Assembly (NCBI RefSeq): GCF_014764405.1
Contig: NZ_CP061725.1
Coordinates: forward strand, 4,960,001-5,024,000
Direction: 5' to 3'
DNA length: 64,000 bases
DNA from: Micromonospora craniellae
GTDB taxonomy: Bacteria > Actinomycetota > Actinomycetes > Mycobacteriales > Micromonosporaceae
A model generated the notes under the pieces. It did no database searches, was not told where the DNA came from, and saw only the letters and a list, made by a program, of their open reading frames with translations. Shown piece after piece: positions 1-11,400 of the stretch. Position 1 is the first letter of the stretch, and every line of letters begins with the position of its first letter. A program made the position numbers and the translations under genes.

Positions 1-20
1 AACGAGGAGCGGGGCAAAGG

Positions 21-2975
21 GTGAATATCGAGGCCGAGACCGCAACCGGCGAGGGCAAGGTGTCGGCCGGCTTTCCGCCGGGGTCGCAGGTACTCGTTCG
101 TGACGAGCAGTGGCTGATACGCAAGAGCACGTTCACCAGGCGCGACAGGTGGATGATCGAGGTCACTGGGGTGTCGCCGTTCGTCCGCGGCGAGGAAGCC
201 ATCTTCTATCAGAGCCTCGACGACATCCGAATCCTCGATCCGCGCGAGACCAAGCTGGTGGCGGACGACTCGGCGAACCACCGGCGGGCCCGGCTGTTCC
301 TGGAGGCGGTATTCCGCAAGACTGCGCTGCCGCAGACCGAGCACGGGCTCGCGCTCGCAGACGGGTTCCTGATGCATCCGCAGGTGCACCAACTGCGGCC
401 GGCTGAGCTGGCGCTGTCGATGAAGAACCCGCAGCCTCGGATCCTGATCGCGGACGTGGTGGGCCTGGGCAAGACCCTGGAGATCGGGATCTTGCTGGCT
501 GAACTGATCCGACGCGGTCGCGGCGAGCGGATCCTCGTGGTGACGCCGCAGCACATCCTGGAGCAGTTCCAGCGGGAGATGTGGACGCGGTTTGCCATCC
601 CGCTTGTCCGATTGGACTCGACCGGCATCCAGCGGGTGCAGCGGGAGATTCCGGCGGGACGTAACCCGTTCGCGTACTTCAAGCGGGCGATCATCTCGGT
701 GGACACGCTGAAGAGCGCCGTCTACGCCCATCATCTGGAGCAGACTGACTGGGACGCCGTCGTCATCGACGAGTCGCACAACCTGGTCAACCGGGGCACC
801 CAGAACAACGAGCTGGCCCGGTTGCTCGCTCGCAAGACCGACGCGCTGATCCTCGCGTCAGCCACGCCGCACAACGGCCGGGCGGAGTCGTTCGCCGAGC
901 TCATTCACATGCTGGACGAGGCCGCGATCGCCGATCCGAGCAACTACGATGTCGACCAGCTTGAGCATCTCTACATTCGCCGGACGAAGACCTCGCCTGA
1001 GGTACGCGACTCGCTGACCGGTTCCTGGCCGGATCGCGGGCCGTCGACGCCAGTGCACGTTCAGGCCAGCGCGGCAGAGACCGCAGTCTTTGCGGAACTG
1101 ATCGAACGATGGATCCCGGCCGAGGGCGGTACTTCGGTCAGCACCCATCAGCTGGTGCCGTATCAGCTTCTCAAGTCGTTCCTCTCCTCGCACCGGGCGT
1201 TGCGAGCGACGATCCGGACGCGGTTGAAGACGATCGGCACGTCCTTGGCCGAGAAGCCGGGCGATCAGGCGCGGCTTGCGGAGCGGGCAGCGCTCCTGAC
1301 GCTGCAGGAACTGACTGCGCACATCCAGGACGACGACGCGTCGAAGTTGACGGCCCTGGTGGCGCAGTTGCGTGAACTCGGCGTCGGACCGGGGTCGGAC
1401 ACCCGGGTCGTGGTCTTCTCGGAACGCATCCCGACGCTCACGTGGCTGGCCGAGACCGTTCCCGCCGTGCTCGGCTTCCCAGCTACCGCCGAGGTTGCCG
1501 ATCGCAAACCCTGGTCGGCTTTCGGTGGCGCCGTACAGGTCATGCACGGCGAATCGACCTCGGACGAGGAGCAACAGCGCATCGTCGAAGCGTTCGGACT
1601 GCGTGACGCCCCGGTCCGGTTGCTGTTCACCGGAGACATCGCCTCCGAGGGCGTCAACCTCCACCAGCAGTGCCACATCCTGATCCACTACGACCTGCCG
1701 TGGTCACTGATCCGCATCGAGCAGCGCAACGGCCGCATCGACCGGTACGGGCAGAAACACTCACCGCAGTTCCGGGCCCTGGTGCTCACCAGCGACCTGC
1801 CGTGGCGCACCGATCCGGAGTCTGGCGCGCCACGCACCCTGGACGACCGGCTGGTCGGCGAGAAGCTGCTGGCAAGGGAAGCCGAAGCCCACAAGATCGA
1901 GGGCTCTGCGGAGGCGGTGACCGGCCTGTACCGGGCGTCGGAGGAAGAGGATCGCCTGATCAGGGACCTGGTCGCTGGCCGTACCGTCGAGCAGTCGATC
2001 AAGAAGTCCCGCGCCGGCCGGACCGGATTCCTAGCCAAGCTCGTCGGCCAGGTCGGCGCTGTCCCGGAACGCAAGGAAATCCGCAGAGCGGAGGTCGTGA
2101 CACTCTTCTCCTCGACGGCGGACTACTTCGACGAGGGTCTCCGGCAGATCTGCCGGCCCAATCCCGAGGACCAACTGTCGCTCTACCGCGACGACAACGG
2201 CACCATTGCGTTCGAGCCGCCAGCGGACCTGCTGTACCGACTGCGGTCGCTGCCCCGTTCGTATCTGAAGGAGCAGCAGATCCTGCCCGGCCCGGACTCG
2301 CCCGGCCGGCTGCGCATCACCTTCTCGAAGGATCTCGCCGACAGCCGGCTCACGGCCGCACGGGAGAGTTCGCACTCGCAATGGCCGACGGTCTCCTACG
2401 TGACCGACGTCCATCCGGTGCTGGACTGGCTCACCGACAAGGTGCTCGTCGAGGTCGGTCGGCACGAGGCACCAGTCCTGACCGCGAGTGTGACCGAGCC
2501 GGTCTTCCTCGTCCAAGGCATCGCATCGAACCGGCTCGGCCGGCCGACCATCGTCAAGTGGATGGCGGTTACCGGGCTTCCCGATGCTCCCGAGACCCGG
2601 GAGCTGACTCCAGAACTGCTGGCCGAATACGGTCTCGGTCCGCGGATGCCGGCCCGCGCGGTACCAAGTGACTTGGACGGACTGACGAAGTTGGTATCAG
2701 ACGCGATCGAGGAAGCTCGCCGCTACTTCAGCGAGATCGAGGGCAGCTACCGCGATGGCGTCAAGGAGGCGCTGGCGCCGTACCGCAAGAAGGTCAGCAC
2801 ATGGAAACAGGAGGCGCTGTTCGCCGGGCCGCGACTGGATCACCGGCAGGTCGACAGCACCGCCGACCGCCTGATTCAGCTGGTGGCATCGCTGGAATCG
2901 GTCGGGGCACCGATGTTGCGCCTCTTAGCAGTGCTGGAACCGCTCGCCGACGGGGTGAAGGGGACACAGGGATGA
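21..2975 (+). CDS. SNF2-family DNA helicase/translocase, DrmD-like
   Basis: The 984-residue protein has the superfamily 2 SNF2/RapA layout: Walker A with GLGKT near residue 148, a DESH box near 250, SATPHNG near 280, and motif VI as QRNGRIDRYGQ near 570. About 400 further residues follow the ATPase core. SNF2 proteins translocate on duplex DNA. In class 1 DISARM an SNF2 protein (DrmD) precedes a PglX-like methyltransferase, exactly as here. The GTG start at 21 has a GAGGAG box about 11 bases upstream, but the frame is open to the window edge, so a longer 5' end is possible. The stop overlaps the next start by 4 bp (ATGA), indicating translational coupling. The SNF2 helicase call is firm; the DrmD assignment is inferred from architecture and neighbours. 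Confidence 0.85.
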   Translation: MNIEAETATGEGKVSAGFPPGSQVLVRDEQWLIRKSTFTRRDRWMIEVTGVSPFVRGEEAIFYQSLDDIRILDPRETKLVADDSANHRRARLFLEAVFRKTALPQTEHGLALADGFLMHPQVHQLRPAELALSMKNPQPRILIADVVGLGKTLEIGILLAELIRRGRGERILVVTPQHILEQFQREMWTRFAIPLVRLDSTGIQRVQREIPAGRNPFAYFKRAIISVDTLKSAVYAHHLEQTDWDAVVIDESHNLVNRGTQNNELARLLARKTDALILASATPHNGRAESFAELIHMLDEAAIADPSNYDVDQLEHLYIRRTKTSPEVRDSLTGSWPDRGPSTPVHVQASAAETAVFAELIERWIPAEGGTSVSTHQLVPYQLLKSFLSSHRALRATIRTRLKTIGTSLAEKPGDQARLAERAALLTLQELTAHIQDDDASKLTALVAQLRELGVGPGSDTRVVVFSERIPTLTWLAETVPAVLGFPATAEVADRKPWSAFGGAVQVMHGESTSDEEQQRIVEAFGLRDAPVRLLFTGDIASEGVNLHQQCHILIHYDLPWSLIRIEQRNGRIDRYGQKHSPQFRALVLTSDLPWRTDPESGAPRTLDDRLVGEKLLAREAEAHKIEGSAEAVTGLYRASEEEDRLIRDLVAGRTVEQSIKKSRAGRTGFLAKLVGQVGAVPERKEIRRAEVVTLFSSTADYFDEGLRQICRPNPEDQLSLYRDDNGTIAFEPPADLLYRLRSLPRSYLKEQQILPGPDSPGRLRITFSKDLADSRLTAARESSHSQWPTVSYVTDVHPVLDWLTDKVLVEVGRHEAPVLTASVTEPVFLVQGIASNRLGRPTIVKWMAVTGLPDAPETRELTPELLAEYGLGPRMPARAVPSDLDGLTKLVSDAIEEARRYFSEIEGSYRDGVKEALAPYRKKVSTWKQEALFAGPRLDHRQVDSTADRLIQLVASLESVGAPMLRLLAVLEPLADGVKGTQG

Positions 2976-5900
2976 GCCGCGACTACGACTCACTCACCAA
3001 CCGGGGCGAGTACCTCTCCGCGCACTACCTGGCCGAGGACCTGGACACCGACCTGCGGAAAGGGATCTTCGCGGTATGGACCGGGCGCGAAGGCGACGAG
3101 AACGACCCCCGTCGTACGCCGCGCGAGCTGATCCGTGGTCTGCGCGGCAGCTATCTCGGCGAGGACGGCCGGCGCTACTTCGCTGCTGCGGCTGAGGCCG
3201 ACGGCGACGGCCCGATCCGTCTAGCCACCTACGACAACCCGGAGTGGCGCAAACGCCTGACCGAGTGGCACCAGGAGGTACTGCGAGCCCTCGGCTTCGA
3301 CCCTGCACCGCTCGAACTCGTCGCGCATCGGGCCGGCCGCGACCATACCGTCACCGTCGCGCTGCACACCGACGAGATCATTGCGATCGACTGCGGCTGG
3401 ACAGGCAACGCCGACGCGGCCCTCGACCCGAACGGTGCCGGGCGCCTGCTGCATCCCCTGCACGTCAGCGGATCAGAAAAGTACGAGAGCGGCACCGCGC
3501 TCGCGTCGTGGCTGTTCCAGAGCGAGATCGGCGGTCCCGGCGGCACCCACCCGCGTTTCGTCCTGCTGCTGCACGGCGGCGTGATCATCCTCGCCGACCG
3601 CGGCACCTGGGCCGAGGGGCGCTATCTCGCCGCGAACCTCGACACGGCGTTGGAACGCTACGACCGGACCCAGACCGGCGAACTGTCGACCATCGCCGCC
3701 CTGTTCAGCCGCGACATGCTGCGCCCCGGCGACAACGATCCGACCCGTCGTATCGACGTACTGCTGAAGAACTCCAGCACCAACGCCGTCGGCGTCTCCA
3801 AGGAACTGCGGCACGGCCTGCAACGCTCCGTCGAAATCCTCGCCAACGAGGTTCTGCTCCGCATGGCGGAGCCGGGCAACAACGTACGCCCGGAGGACAT
3901 CGAGAGCCCGAAGCTGCCGTTCGCCCGGGAGCTGACCCGCGAGTGCCTGCGATACCTCTACCGGATCCTCTTCCTGCTCTACGCCGAGGCCCGGCCCGAG
4001 CTGGGCATCCTGCCGACCGACGACGGCAGCTACGAGAGCGGCTACTCGATGGCCCGGCTGCGGGAGCTGTGCGCCCTCGACGAGGAGCTCGTCGAGGAGG
4101 AGTCGAGAAACGGCTTCCATCTGTACGCGTCCCTCGATCTGTTGTTCAACAAGGTCAACTTCGGGCACCGGCAGTACGGCACCGAACCCGACGACGACCT
4201 CCCCGGCGATGACGAGGCGACCCGCAAGGAGAAGGCCGAACGCCGCAGCGAGGATCACGGACTGCGGTTCGAAGCGCTGCGCAGCACCCTGCTCGAACCG
4301 GGCGCCATCCGGCTGATCGGCACCCGCACCCTCGACCCGCGTAGCGACGAGGACGAAGATCCGCGCTGGCTCGACCTACGGCCCCGGAACGCCGCCTTGC
4401 ACCAGGTGCTGCGCCTGCTCACCATGAAACAGGGCAAGAAGGGCGAGCGCGGCGGCTTCGTCTCCTACCGTAACCTCGGCATCAACCAGCTCGGTGCCGT
4501 CTACGAGGGCTTGATGTCCTACACCGGCATCATCGCCGACGAGGAACTCTGCGAGGTCGCCCGCGAAGGAAACCCAGACGAGGGCTCGTGGCTGGTGCCC
4601 GCCCACCGCCAGCAGGACTACCCCGACGAGACGCTGGTCCGCTACAACGAGGCCGATGCCCGGCACGGCCTGCGCGGCGTCAAGAAGTACGCAAAGGGCT
4701 CGTTCGTCTACCGACTATCCGGCCGTGAGCGGGAGACCTCCGCCTCGTACTACACGCCGGAGTCACTGACCAAGGTCACGGTTGAGCTGGCGCTCAAGGA
4801 GCTGCTCGACCAGGAACGCGACGCTGGCGGCAACCCGATCAAGACCCGGGCGGCGGCGTTGCTGTCGTACCGGCTCTGCGAACCAGCGCTCGGCTCCGGC
4901 GCGTTCCTCAACGAGGCGATCAACCAGGTCGCCGAGGAATACCTGCGGCGCCGGCAGGACGAACTGGGACGGTCCATCCCGTCCGGGCAGGTGCTCACCG
5001 AGAAACAGCGGGTCAAGGCCTACATCGCTCTACACAACGCGTACGGCGTCGACCTCAACCCGACCGGCGTCGAGCTGGCCGAGGTCTCGCTGTGGCTCAA
5101 CACCATGCACCCGGGCATGCTCGCGCCTTGGTTCGGCCTGCATCTGCGGCGCGGGAACTCGCTCATCGGCGCCCGGCGCGCGATCTACGCTGCCGACGAC
5201 GTCTGCTCCACCGCCAAGGAGTGGCTCAAGGCCAAGGGAACCCTGGCTCCGACTCCGCTGCCGATGCGCGATGAGTACGGCAACCTTCAGCCGCTGCCGG
5301 CCGACGCTGTGCACCAGTTTCTCCTGCCCACGCCGGGCTGGGCCGCTGTCGCGGGCAACACCGAGGCGAAACAGCTTTCTACCGACCAGAACAAGAAGCT
5401 CGCGGACTGGAAGAAGGGCATCCTCCAGCGGCCGACGCGGAACACCTCGCATCTCAAGGCGGACGGCACCCCGAAGCTGGTGGCCCGTACCCAGCAGCCG
5501 CAGCAGGAGAAGCCGTCCCAGTTCACCCGGCTCCGGGACGCCGCCCGACGAGTCGAGTTTCTCTGGGCCGCGGTCGTCAAGCGGATGGACATGTCCGAGC
5601 AGAACATCGCCCGGCGGATCCTGATCTGGGGAGCTGGGGCGGACGAACCCGAGTACGGCTTCCTGCATCAGCAAGAGCGATCAACACCCAAGGAGGACGT
5701 GCTCAGGGACCTCTTCGAGGCAGTCGACACCCCGTACTGGCGGCTGAAGCTGGTCATGGACGCCTGGTGTGCCCTCTGGTTCTGGCCGTCCGACCAGGCC
5801 GGGCTGCTCGACGGCACCGACGAGGAGTACGAGGTCAGTGGCCGCATCACACACGACAGCCTGGCCAGGCTGATCGACACCACGGTTCCCGGCACCCAGC

Positions 5901-8482
5901 CACCAGCCGAACTGCCGCAGCAGGCGACATCTACTGCGGTTGCGCCCTCGGCGCCAGCTGCCCGGCGCATGATCTCGCGGTCGATGACGCTCTTCCCCAT
6001 GGACGGCGACCAGACGACGCTTGACGAACTTGGTTGGGGTCTGGAGCCCGAGCCAGCACCCGTAACGCAGCAGCCCCAAAAGAAGGCCGCGAAGGCCCCG
6101 AAGTCCTCGGCACCGGCACTCCGCCGAGTCATCCCCCTGAAGAACCTCGACGACTGGCTCGACTTCCTCGAAGCAGTCCTCGGCACCGCCGACGTCCCGC
6201 AAAACAGTTTCCTCGACGCGTACGACACGCTCGACAAGCTGAAGGATTTCGAGAAGTCCCTGTCCGGATTCTTCAACATGGACACCAAGCCGCCGGAAGA
6301 CCGGTTCCCGTGGCTGCGGGTCGTCCGCGACATCGCCGACCGGCAGGGCTTCCTGCACTGGGAGTTGGAGTTCGCACTCATCTTCGCCGAACGAGGCGGC
6401 TTCGATCTCCAGGTCGGCAACCCGCCCTGGGTTCGGCCACGCTGGGACTTCGACGCGGTGATGGCCGAGTACGAGCCCTGGTTCGAACTCGCCGACCGGC
6501 CATCCGAGTCCGACAAGGAACGCCGTCGCCGCGATCTACTCACGAAGCCGCACATCAAGGCATTCGTCCTTGACGAACTGACCAACAACAGCGCGGCGGT
6601 GGCGCTTCTCGGGGCACCCCAGGTGTATCCGCTGCTGGCTGGTACCCAACCGGATCTCTACCGTGCCTTCATGTGCCAGATTTGGGCGCACATGTCGCGT
6701 CGAGGGACCGCTGGCATGCTGCACCCGGACACCCACTTCGCTGGCGAGAAGGAAGGGCCACTGCGAGCCGTCGCGTATCACCGGCTCCGCATCCACGGCG
6801 ACTTTGTCAACTCGGGTCAGCGGTTTTTCCCGCGTCCGGTCGGCGACACGGCCCACTTCGGCATTCATGTGTACGGCCGCGAGAGAGAGATCAGCTTCGC
6901 CCATCTCTCGTGGTTGGTGTCGGCCGACGCCCTGCGGCTCTCCGGCGACCACGACGGTTCCGGGGACGTTCCGGGCATCCGTTTCATGAATCGCGAGTTC
7001 GATGAGCGACCTCACCGGAGCCGGGTCGTGACCGTGAACGAGGAGGTTCTTGGCGTCTGGCGGAAACTGCTCGACGAGGAGCATCGACCAATCAGCCAGG
7101 CGCGTCTGCTGTTTCCGGTAAGCACCGCCGAGGCATCCGCTATCGAAGCGTTGGCCATCTACCCCCTCAGGATTGGATCGCTCGAACCGCAGATTTCGCG
7201 AGGCTTCGACGAGGCTGGCGCCAAGAAGACGAGGCTGATCGACTACAACAGGCCGGATCCGAACACGGGACGAGAGCATCAGCCGAAAAGTTGGGACGAA
7301 ATCGTCTTGAAGGGAACCCAACTGAGCATCGCTACGCCGGTGTTCAAGCGGCACGATGCGAACAGCAACGATCCCTACGGCGCCGATCTCGTCAGCTTGC
7401 CGACCGATTTCGTGCCGGACACCGCATACGTCGTGGTTCCCGGTCGCAAGGACGCATTCCGGGACGCTCATGACCGGTGGATCGATCACGTCGAGCTTGC
7501 GCGGCTCCGCTCCGACACCGAGGATCTCGGCGACGCACGGGCGCTGATCGCCGAGTTGGAGAATATCCCCGAGTCGGACGTCGACCCGGAAAAGATCGAC
7601 GCCATCCTGATCCAGAGGTCACGCCGACCCTACGTCGACTTCTACCGGCTCGCCTGGCGCCGTCAGATCGCCCCGAACACCGAACGCGCCCTCTATGCAG
7701 CCATCATCCCGCCCGGGCCTGCTCACATCGACGCGATGCATACCCTGACGATGCCGAACAACCGGCTCAACGTCCTGGCGGCGGGCTTCTGGGCGTCACT
7801 TCCTCTCGACTATCTGCTGAGGGCGACCGGTCGGGGAGACCTGCGGGTGGCGGGTTCCAAGGCCATGCCGGCACCTGATGAAGATCATCCTTTTGTAGGT
7901 GCGCTCCTTCTTCGAACGCTTCGGCTCAACTGTTTGACCTCGGCTTACCGGGATCTGTGGGCCGAGTTGTACAACCCGAGGTGGGCAGCCAGCGAGACCT
8001 GGGCACAGGACTGGGCTGGGGCACAACCGCTGGGCGGTGTCGGCCCGGAGTGGACCTCGGAAACGCCGCTGCGGAGCGAACGGGACCGGCGAGCAGCGCT
8101 GGTCGAGATCGATGCCCTTGTGGCCGTCTGGCTTGGCATTAGCGCCGAGGCACTGGTTGCTGCCTACCGTGGTCGCTTCCCCGTTCTGCAGAAGTACGAG
8201 GCCGTGACCTGGTTTGACGCGGATGGGTGGAAGCTCGCCGGCAATGCCCGGACGATCGGCCAACGACAGACGAAGGCGAGCTGGGCGCAGTTCGAGGCGT
8301 ACCAGAACGACAAGTCCGGTCCGAAGACCGTGGCGCCTCCGGAGGGCTTCACGCCGCCGTTCTATAAGGCGGACCGGGTGGCTGAGATGACAGCAGCGCA
8401 CGCGGTGTTCCAGGCTCGGCTGGATGCCGCGATCGCTCGCGGTGAGTGGGATCCGGTCGCGCGGAAGGCAGCGAATCAGTGA
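2972..8482 (+). CDS. Large class I adenine-specific DNA methyltransferase, DrmMI/PglX-like
   Basis: The product is a 1836-residue N6-adenine DNA methyltransferase. Visible motifs are a YYTPESL element near residue 592, the SAM-binding motif I EPALGSGAFL near 636, and the catalytic motif IV NPPW near 1149. About 500 residues separate motifs I and IV, much more than in a compact gamma-type enzyme. About 680 residues follow NPPW and probably hold target recognition, with an Eco57I/PglX-like layout. No nuclease motif was seen. ATG at 2972 was chosen because it overlaps the upstream stop (ATGA); an in-frame ATG at 2801 would overlap the first gene by 175 bp and is unlikely. In DISARM and BREX such enzymes mark host DNA as self. 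Length is well above PglX (about 1200). Confidence 0.88.
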   Translation: MSRDYDSLTNRGEYLSAHYLAEDLDTDLRKGIFAVWTGREGDENDPRRTPRELIRGLRGSYLGEDGRRYFAAAAEADGDGPIRLATYDNPEWRKRLTEWHQEVLRALGFDPAPLELVAHRAGRDHTVTVALHTDEIIAIDCGWTGNADAALDPNGAGRLLHPLHVSGSEKYESGTALASWLFQSEIGGPGGTHPRFVLLLHGGVIILADRGTWAEGRYLAANLDTALERYDRTQTGELSTIAALFSRDMLRPGDNDPTRRIDVLLKNSSTNAVGVSKELRHGLQRSVEILANEVLLRMAEPGNNVRPEDIESPKLPFARELTRECLRYLYRILFLLYAEARPELGILPTDDGSYESGYSMARLRELCALDEELVEEESRNGFHLYASLDLLFNKVNFGHRQYGTEPDDDLPGDDEATRKEKAERRSEDHGLRFEALRSTLLEPGAIRLIGTRTLDPRSDEDEDPRWLDLRPRNAALHQVLRLLTMKQGKKGERGGFVSYRNLGINQLGAVYEGLMSYTGIIADEELCEVAREGNPDEGSWLVPAHRQQDYPDETLVRYNEADARHGLRGVKKYAKGSFVYRLSGRERETSASYYTPESLTKVTVELALKELLDQERDAGGNPIKTRAAALLSYRLCEPALGSGAFLNEAINQVAEEYLRRRQDELGRSIPSGQVLTEKQRVKAYIALHNAYGVDLNPTGVELAEVSLWLNTMHPGMLAPWFGLHLRRGNSLIGARRAIYAADDVCSTAKEWLKAKGTLAPTPLPMRDEYGNLQPLPADAVHQFLLPTPGWAAVAGNTEAKQLSTDQNKKLADWKKGILQRPTRNTSHLKADGTPKLVARTQQPQQEKPSQFTRLRDAARRVEFLWAAVVKRMDMSEQNIARRILIWGAGADEPEYGFLHQQERSTPKEDVLRDLFEAVDTPYWRLKLVMDAWCALWFWPSDQAGLLDGTDEEYEVSGRITHDSLARLIDTTVPGTQPPAELPQQATSTAVAPSAPAARRMISRSMTLFPMDGDQTTLDELGWGLEPEPAPVTQQPQKKAAKAPKSSAPALRRVIPLKNLDDWLDFLEAVLGTADVPQNSFLDAYDTLDKLKDFEKSLSGFFNMDTKPPEDRFPWLRVVRDIADRQGFLHWELEFALIFAERGGFDLQVGNPPWVRPRWDFDAVMAEYEPWFELADRPSESDKERRRRDLLTKPHIKAFVLDELTNNSAAVALLGAPQVYPLLAGTQPDLYRAFMCQIWAHMSRRGTAGMLHPDTHFAGEKEGPLRAVAYHRLRIHGDFVNSGQRFFPRPVGDTAHFGIHVYGREREISFAHLSWLVSADALRLSGDHDGSGDVPGIRFMNREFDERPHRSRVVTVNEEVLGVWRKLLDEEHRPISQARLLFPVSTAEASAIEALAIYPLRIGSLEPQISRGFDEAGAKKTRLIDYNRPDPNTGREHQPKSWDEIVLKGTQLSIATPVFKRHDANSNDPYGADLVSLPTDFVPDTAYVVVPGRKDAFRDAHDRWIDHVELARLRSDTEDLGDARALIAELENIPESDVDPEKIDAILIQRSRRPYVDFYRLAWRRQIAPNTERALYAAIIPPGPAHIDAMHTLTMPNNRLNVLAAGFWASLPLDYLLRATGRGDLRVAGSKAMPAPDEDHPFVGALLLRTLRLNCLTSAYRDLWAELYNPRWAASETWAQDWAGAQPLGGVGPEWTSETPLRSERDRRAALVEIDALVAVWLGISAEALVAAYRGRFPVLQKYEAVTWFDADGWKLAGNARTIGQRQTKASWAQFEAYQNDKSGPKTVAPPEGFTPPFYKADRVAEMTAAHAVFQARLDAAIARGEWDPVARKAANQ

Positions 8483-11400
8483 GGCCGACCCTGGAGGCGC
8501 GTGGGCTGAAGGAGAGCCTGCTGCAGTACCTGTCGACCACCTACGCGCTGGCCGACGAGGGTGCCCGGGAGGCGCTGCACCGATTCCTCGGTAACGAGAC
8601 GTCGGGGATGTTCCGTGGGCCGTTCCTGCGGATCAGGACTCCGTTCACCACTGCGACGCCTGGTTGGGAGCAGCATCTGGAGTGGCGGCGGGAGGGCTGG
8701 ACGCCGTACGCCCATCAGGCTCGGGCTTTCGCCCGGTTGAGCTCGGCGAATGGTCACGTGCCGGAGCCGACGCTGGTCACCACGGGCACAGGCTCCGGTA
8801 AGACGGAGTCGTTCCTCTATCCGATCCTCGATCACTGTCGCCGGGAGCGGACGGCCGGGCGGTCCGGAGTGAAGGCGTTGCTGCTGTACCCGATGAATGC
8901 GCTCGCCACCGACCAGGCGCAGCGGATCAACGAGCTGCTTCTCGGGCATCGCGACGAGCTGGGCACCCTGACTGCCGGTCTCTACATCGGTGACCGGGCC
9001 GCGATCCAGTACCAACGGGTCTACACCCGGCGGCAGGACATGCAGCTGACCCCGCCAGACATCCTGATCACCAACTACAAGATGCTCGACCTGCTCCTTC
9101 AGCGGGTCGACGACGCGCCGCTGTGGCAGGACGCGGACCTTCGCTACGTGGTGGTGGACGAGTTCCACACCTACGACGGCGCGCAGGGTACCGACGTCGC
9201 GATGCTGCTGCGCCGGCTCGCATCCGTCGTGGGCGCTAGCGAGGAGGGCCGCCCGCTAGGCCCGATCTGCCCGGTGGCCACCTCGGCGACGCTCGCCTCG
9301 GCGTCCGACGAGCGCGCCACCGAGGATCTGCAAAAGGTGGCGACAGCGGTGTTCGGCACCCCGTTCACCGCTGAGGCGGTCGTCGGTGAGGATCGCCTCA
9401 CCATCGACGATTTCATCCCACTGCGCGATATCGGGGAGCTACCGGACGAGGACGTGATCCTGCCGACCCCGACGCCGGACGAGCTGCTCGCTCTGCCGGA
9501 CCCAACCAGCGGCGACGATGCGCTCCTGCTGCTGGCGAATGCTGTGACCGGTATCGACGATCTGGATCAGATCGAGCTCGGAAGGCGACTCAAACGGCAC
9601 CTATTCACCAAGGCGCTACTCATCGCTCTTGAGGGCGATGTGAAGAGTGGCCCGGACGTGCTGCGGCTGATGTGGCGTGCCGGCGCGCAGAGTTGGTCGT
9701 CGGCGATCACTCGGCAGCCGGAGAAGGCCGCCGCGGCGCTGGCCAGGTTCGTGGCGCTGCTCTCGTACGCCCGTGATCCTCAGTCTCCGCCCGGCGAGCT
9801 CCGGCCGTTCGTGCATGTCGAGGTGCACCAGTGGGCTCGGGCGGTGACCCGGCTGCTGCGTGGGGTGTTGCCGTGGCCGAAGGCGGAGTTCCGGTGGGAC
9901 GTCGCCGGGACCCGCGATCCCGGCACCGATCAGGGCGTGGTGACGGTACCCGTGACGACCGCGACCGCCGGACAGGCCGCGAACCTGTTCCTGCCGGCGG
10001 TCTACTGCCGGGAGTGTGGTCGCTCCGGCTGGGCGGTCTTCTCGCCGGAGAGCGACGACTGGGACGTCCAGTTCGACAGCTACAAGATCCGCCGGGCCTC
10101 GACGGGGCAGGACAAGGTCCGGATCCGCTACCTGATCGCGGCCACCGACCGGGAGGCCGCCGAGGGCGCCGGCCGCAACACGATGCGCGACGCCGGCCAG
10201 CGTGTCGGAGCACAGTCGGCGGCACAGGGCCCTGGTGGGACGCTGATGGTGCTGGACGCCGTCCGACAGCGGCTGCGGCTACCGGACCCGGGCTCCGACT
10301 ACAACGACGAAGGGCAACCCGCACTGACCGCACGAGACTCGACGTTCCTACTGGTCAACCTTGGTTCGACGGCCAACACGGCCGCGGCGGAGGACTGGTG
10401 CCCGGCGTGCGGTGAGCGCAACGCCATCCGCTTCCTCGGCACCGGTGCGGCAGCGCTGGCCGCGGCGGCCATCACGCAGCTGTTTACCGCTGGCGAGCTG
10501 GACAAGGAGGCGTTCGAGGACAAGACCCTCATGTTCAACGACTCGGTTCAGGACGCGGCGCATCGGGCCGGGTTCGTGGCGAACCGGTCGTACACCTTCT
10601 CGCTGCGGGCGTTGCTCGCCGCGCACCTGCGCCAGGAGTCCGCCACCGCTCTGAACGATTTGATCGCCGACGTGGTGTCTGCGACGACCGATCCGCAGAC
10701 CCTCGCTGCGGTCGTACCTCCGGATCTGCATGGCCTGCTCGGTGTCGACCGCCTGCTGTCCGGCCGTGGGCGTGGTGGCGATATCGCAACCTGGCAGTTG
10801 ATCGGGCAGCGGCTGGCGTTCGAGACGCTCATGGAGTTCGGGTTCCGCTCCCGCAACGGCCGCACGCTGGAGCTCACCCGCACCGCGGCGGCGCACATCC
10901 ACCTCGCCGATCCGGCCGCCGTCACGGCGATGGTCAAGGAGATCCACCTCGATCTGGGCCGGGATGGCCTGCCGATCATGGAGGCCGACGACGCCACCTA
11001 CCTGGGTTTCGTCCGGGTATTTCTGGAACGGCTTCGCAGCCGCGGCGCTGTCTCGCACAAGTGGCTGAGCAAGTACATCGACGAGGCCGGGACGAGCCGG
11101 TACTTCATCTGGGGACAGCGTCCGCAGGGCATGCGAGCGTTCCCGAACCGGGTCGCGGCGCCGAAGTTCCTGCTCGCGGCGCCCAAGAACGGCAGTGACT
11201 TCGACGTGGCCTCCGGCCGGCTGTCCTGGTACGAGCGGTGGGCGGGACGCACTCTCGGGCTGGCACGGGAGGTCATCCCGGAGTTCTGGTACCGGCTGCT
11301 GCCCAAGCTGACATCGGCTGGGCTGCTGTCCGTTCGTACCCCGAATGATTCCTCCGCCCGCATCTACGGCCTGCAGCCGGGCAACATCGAAGCCCTGCTG

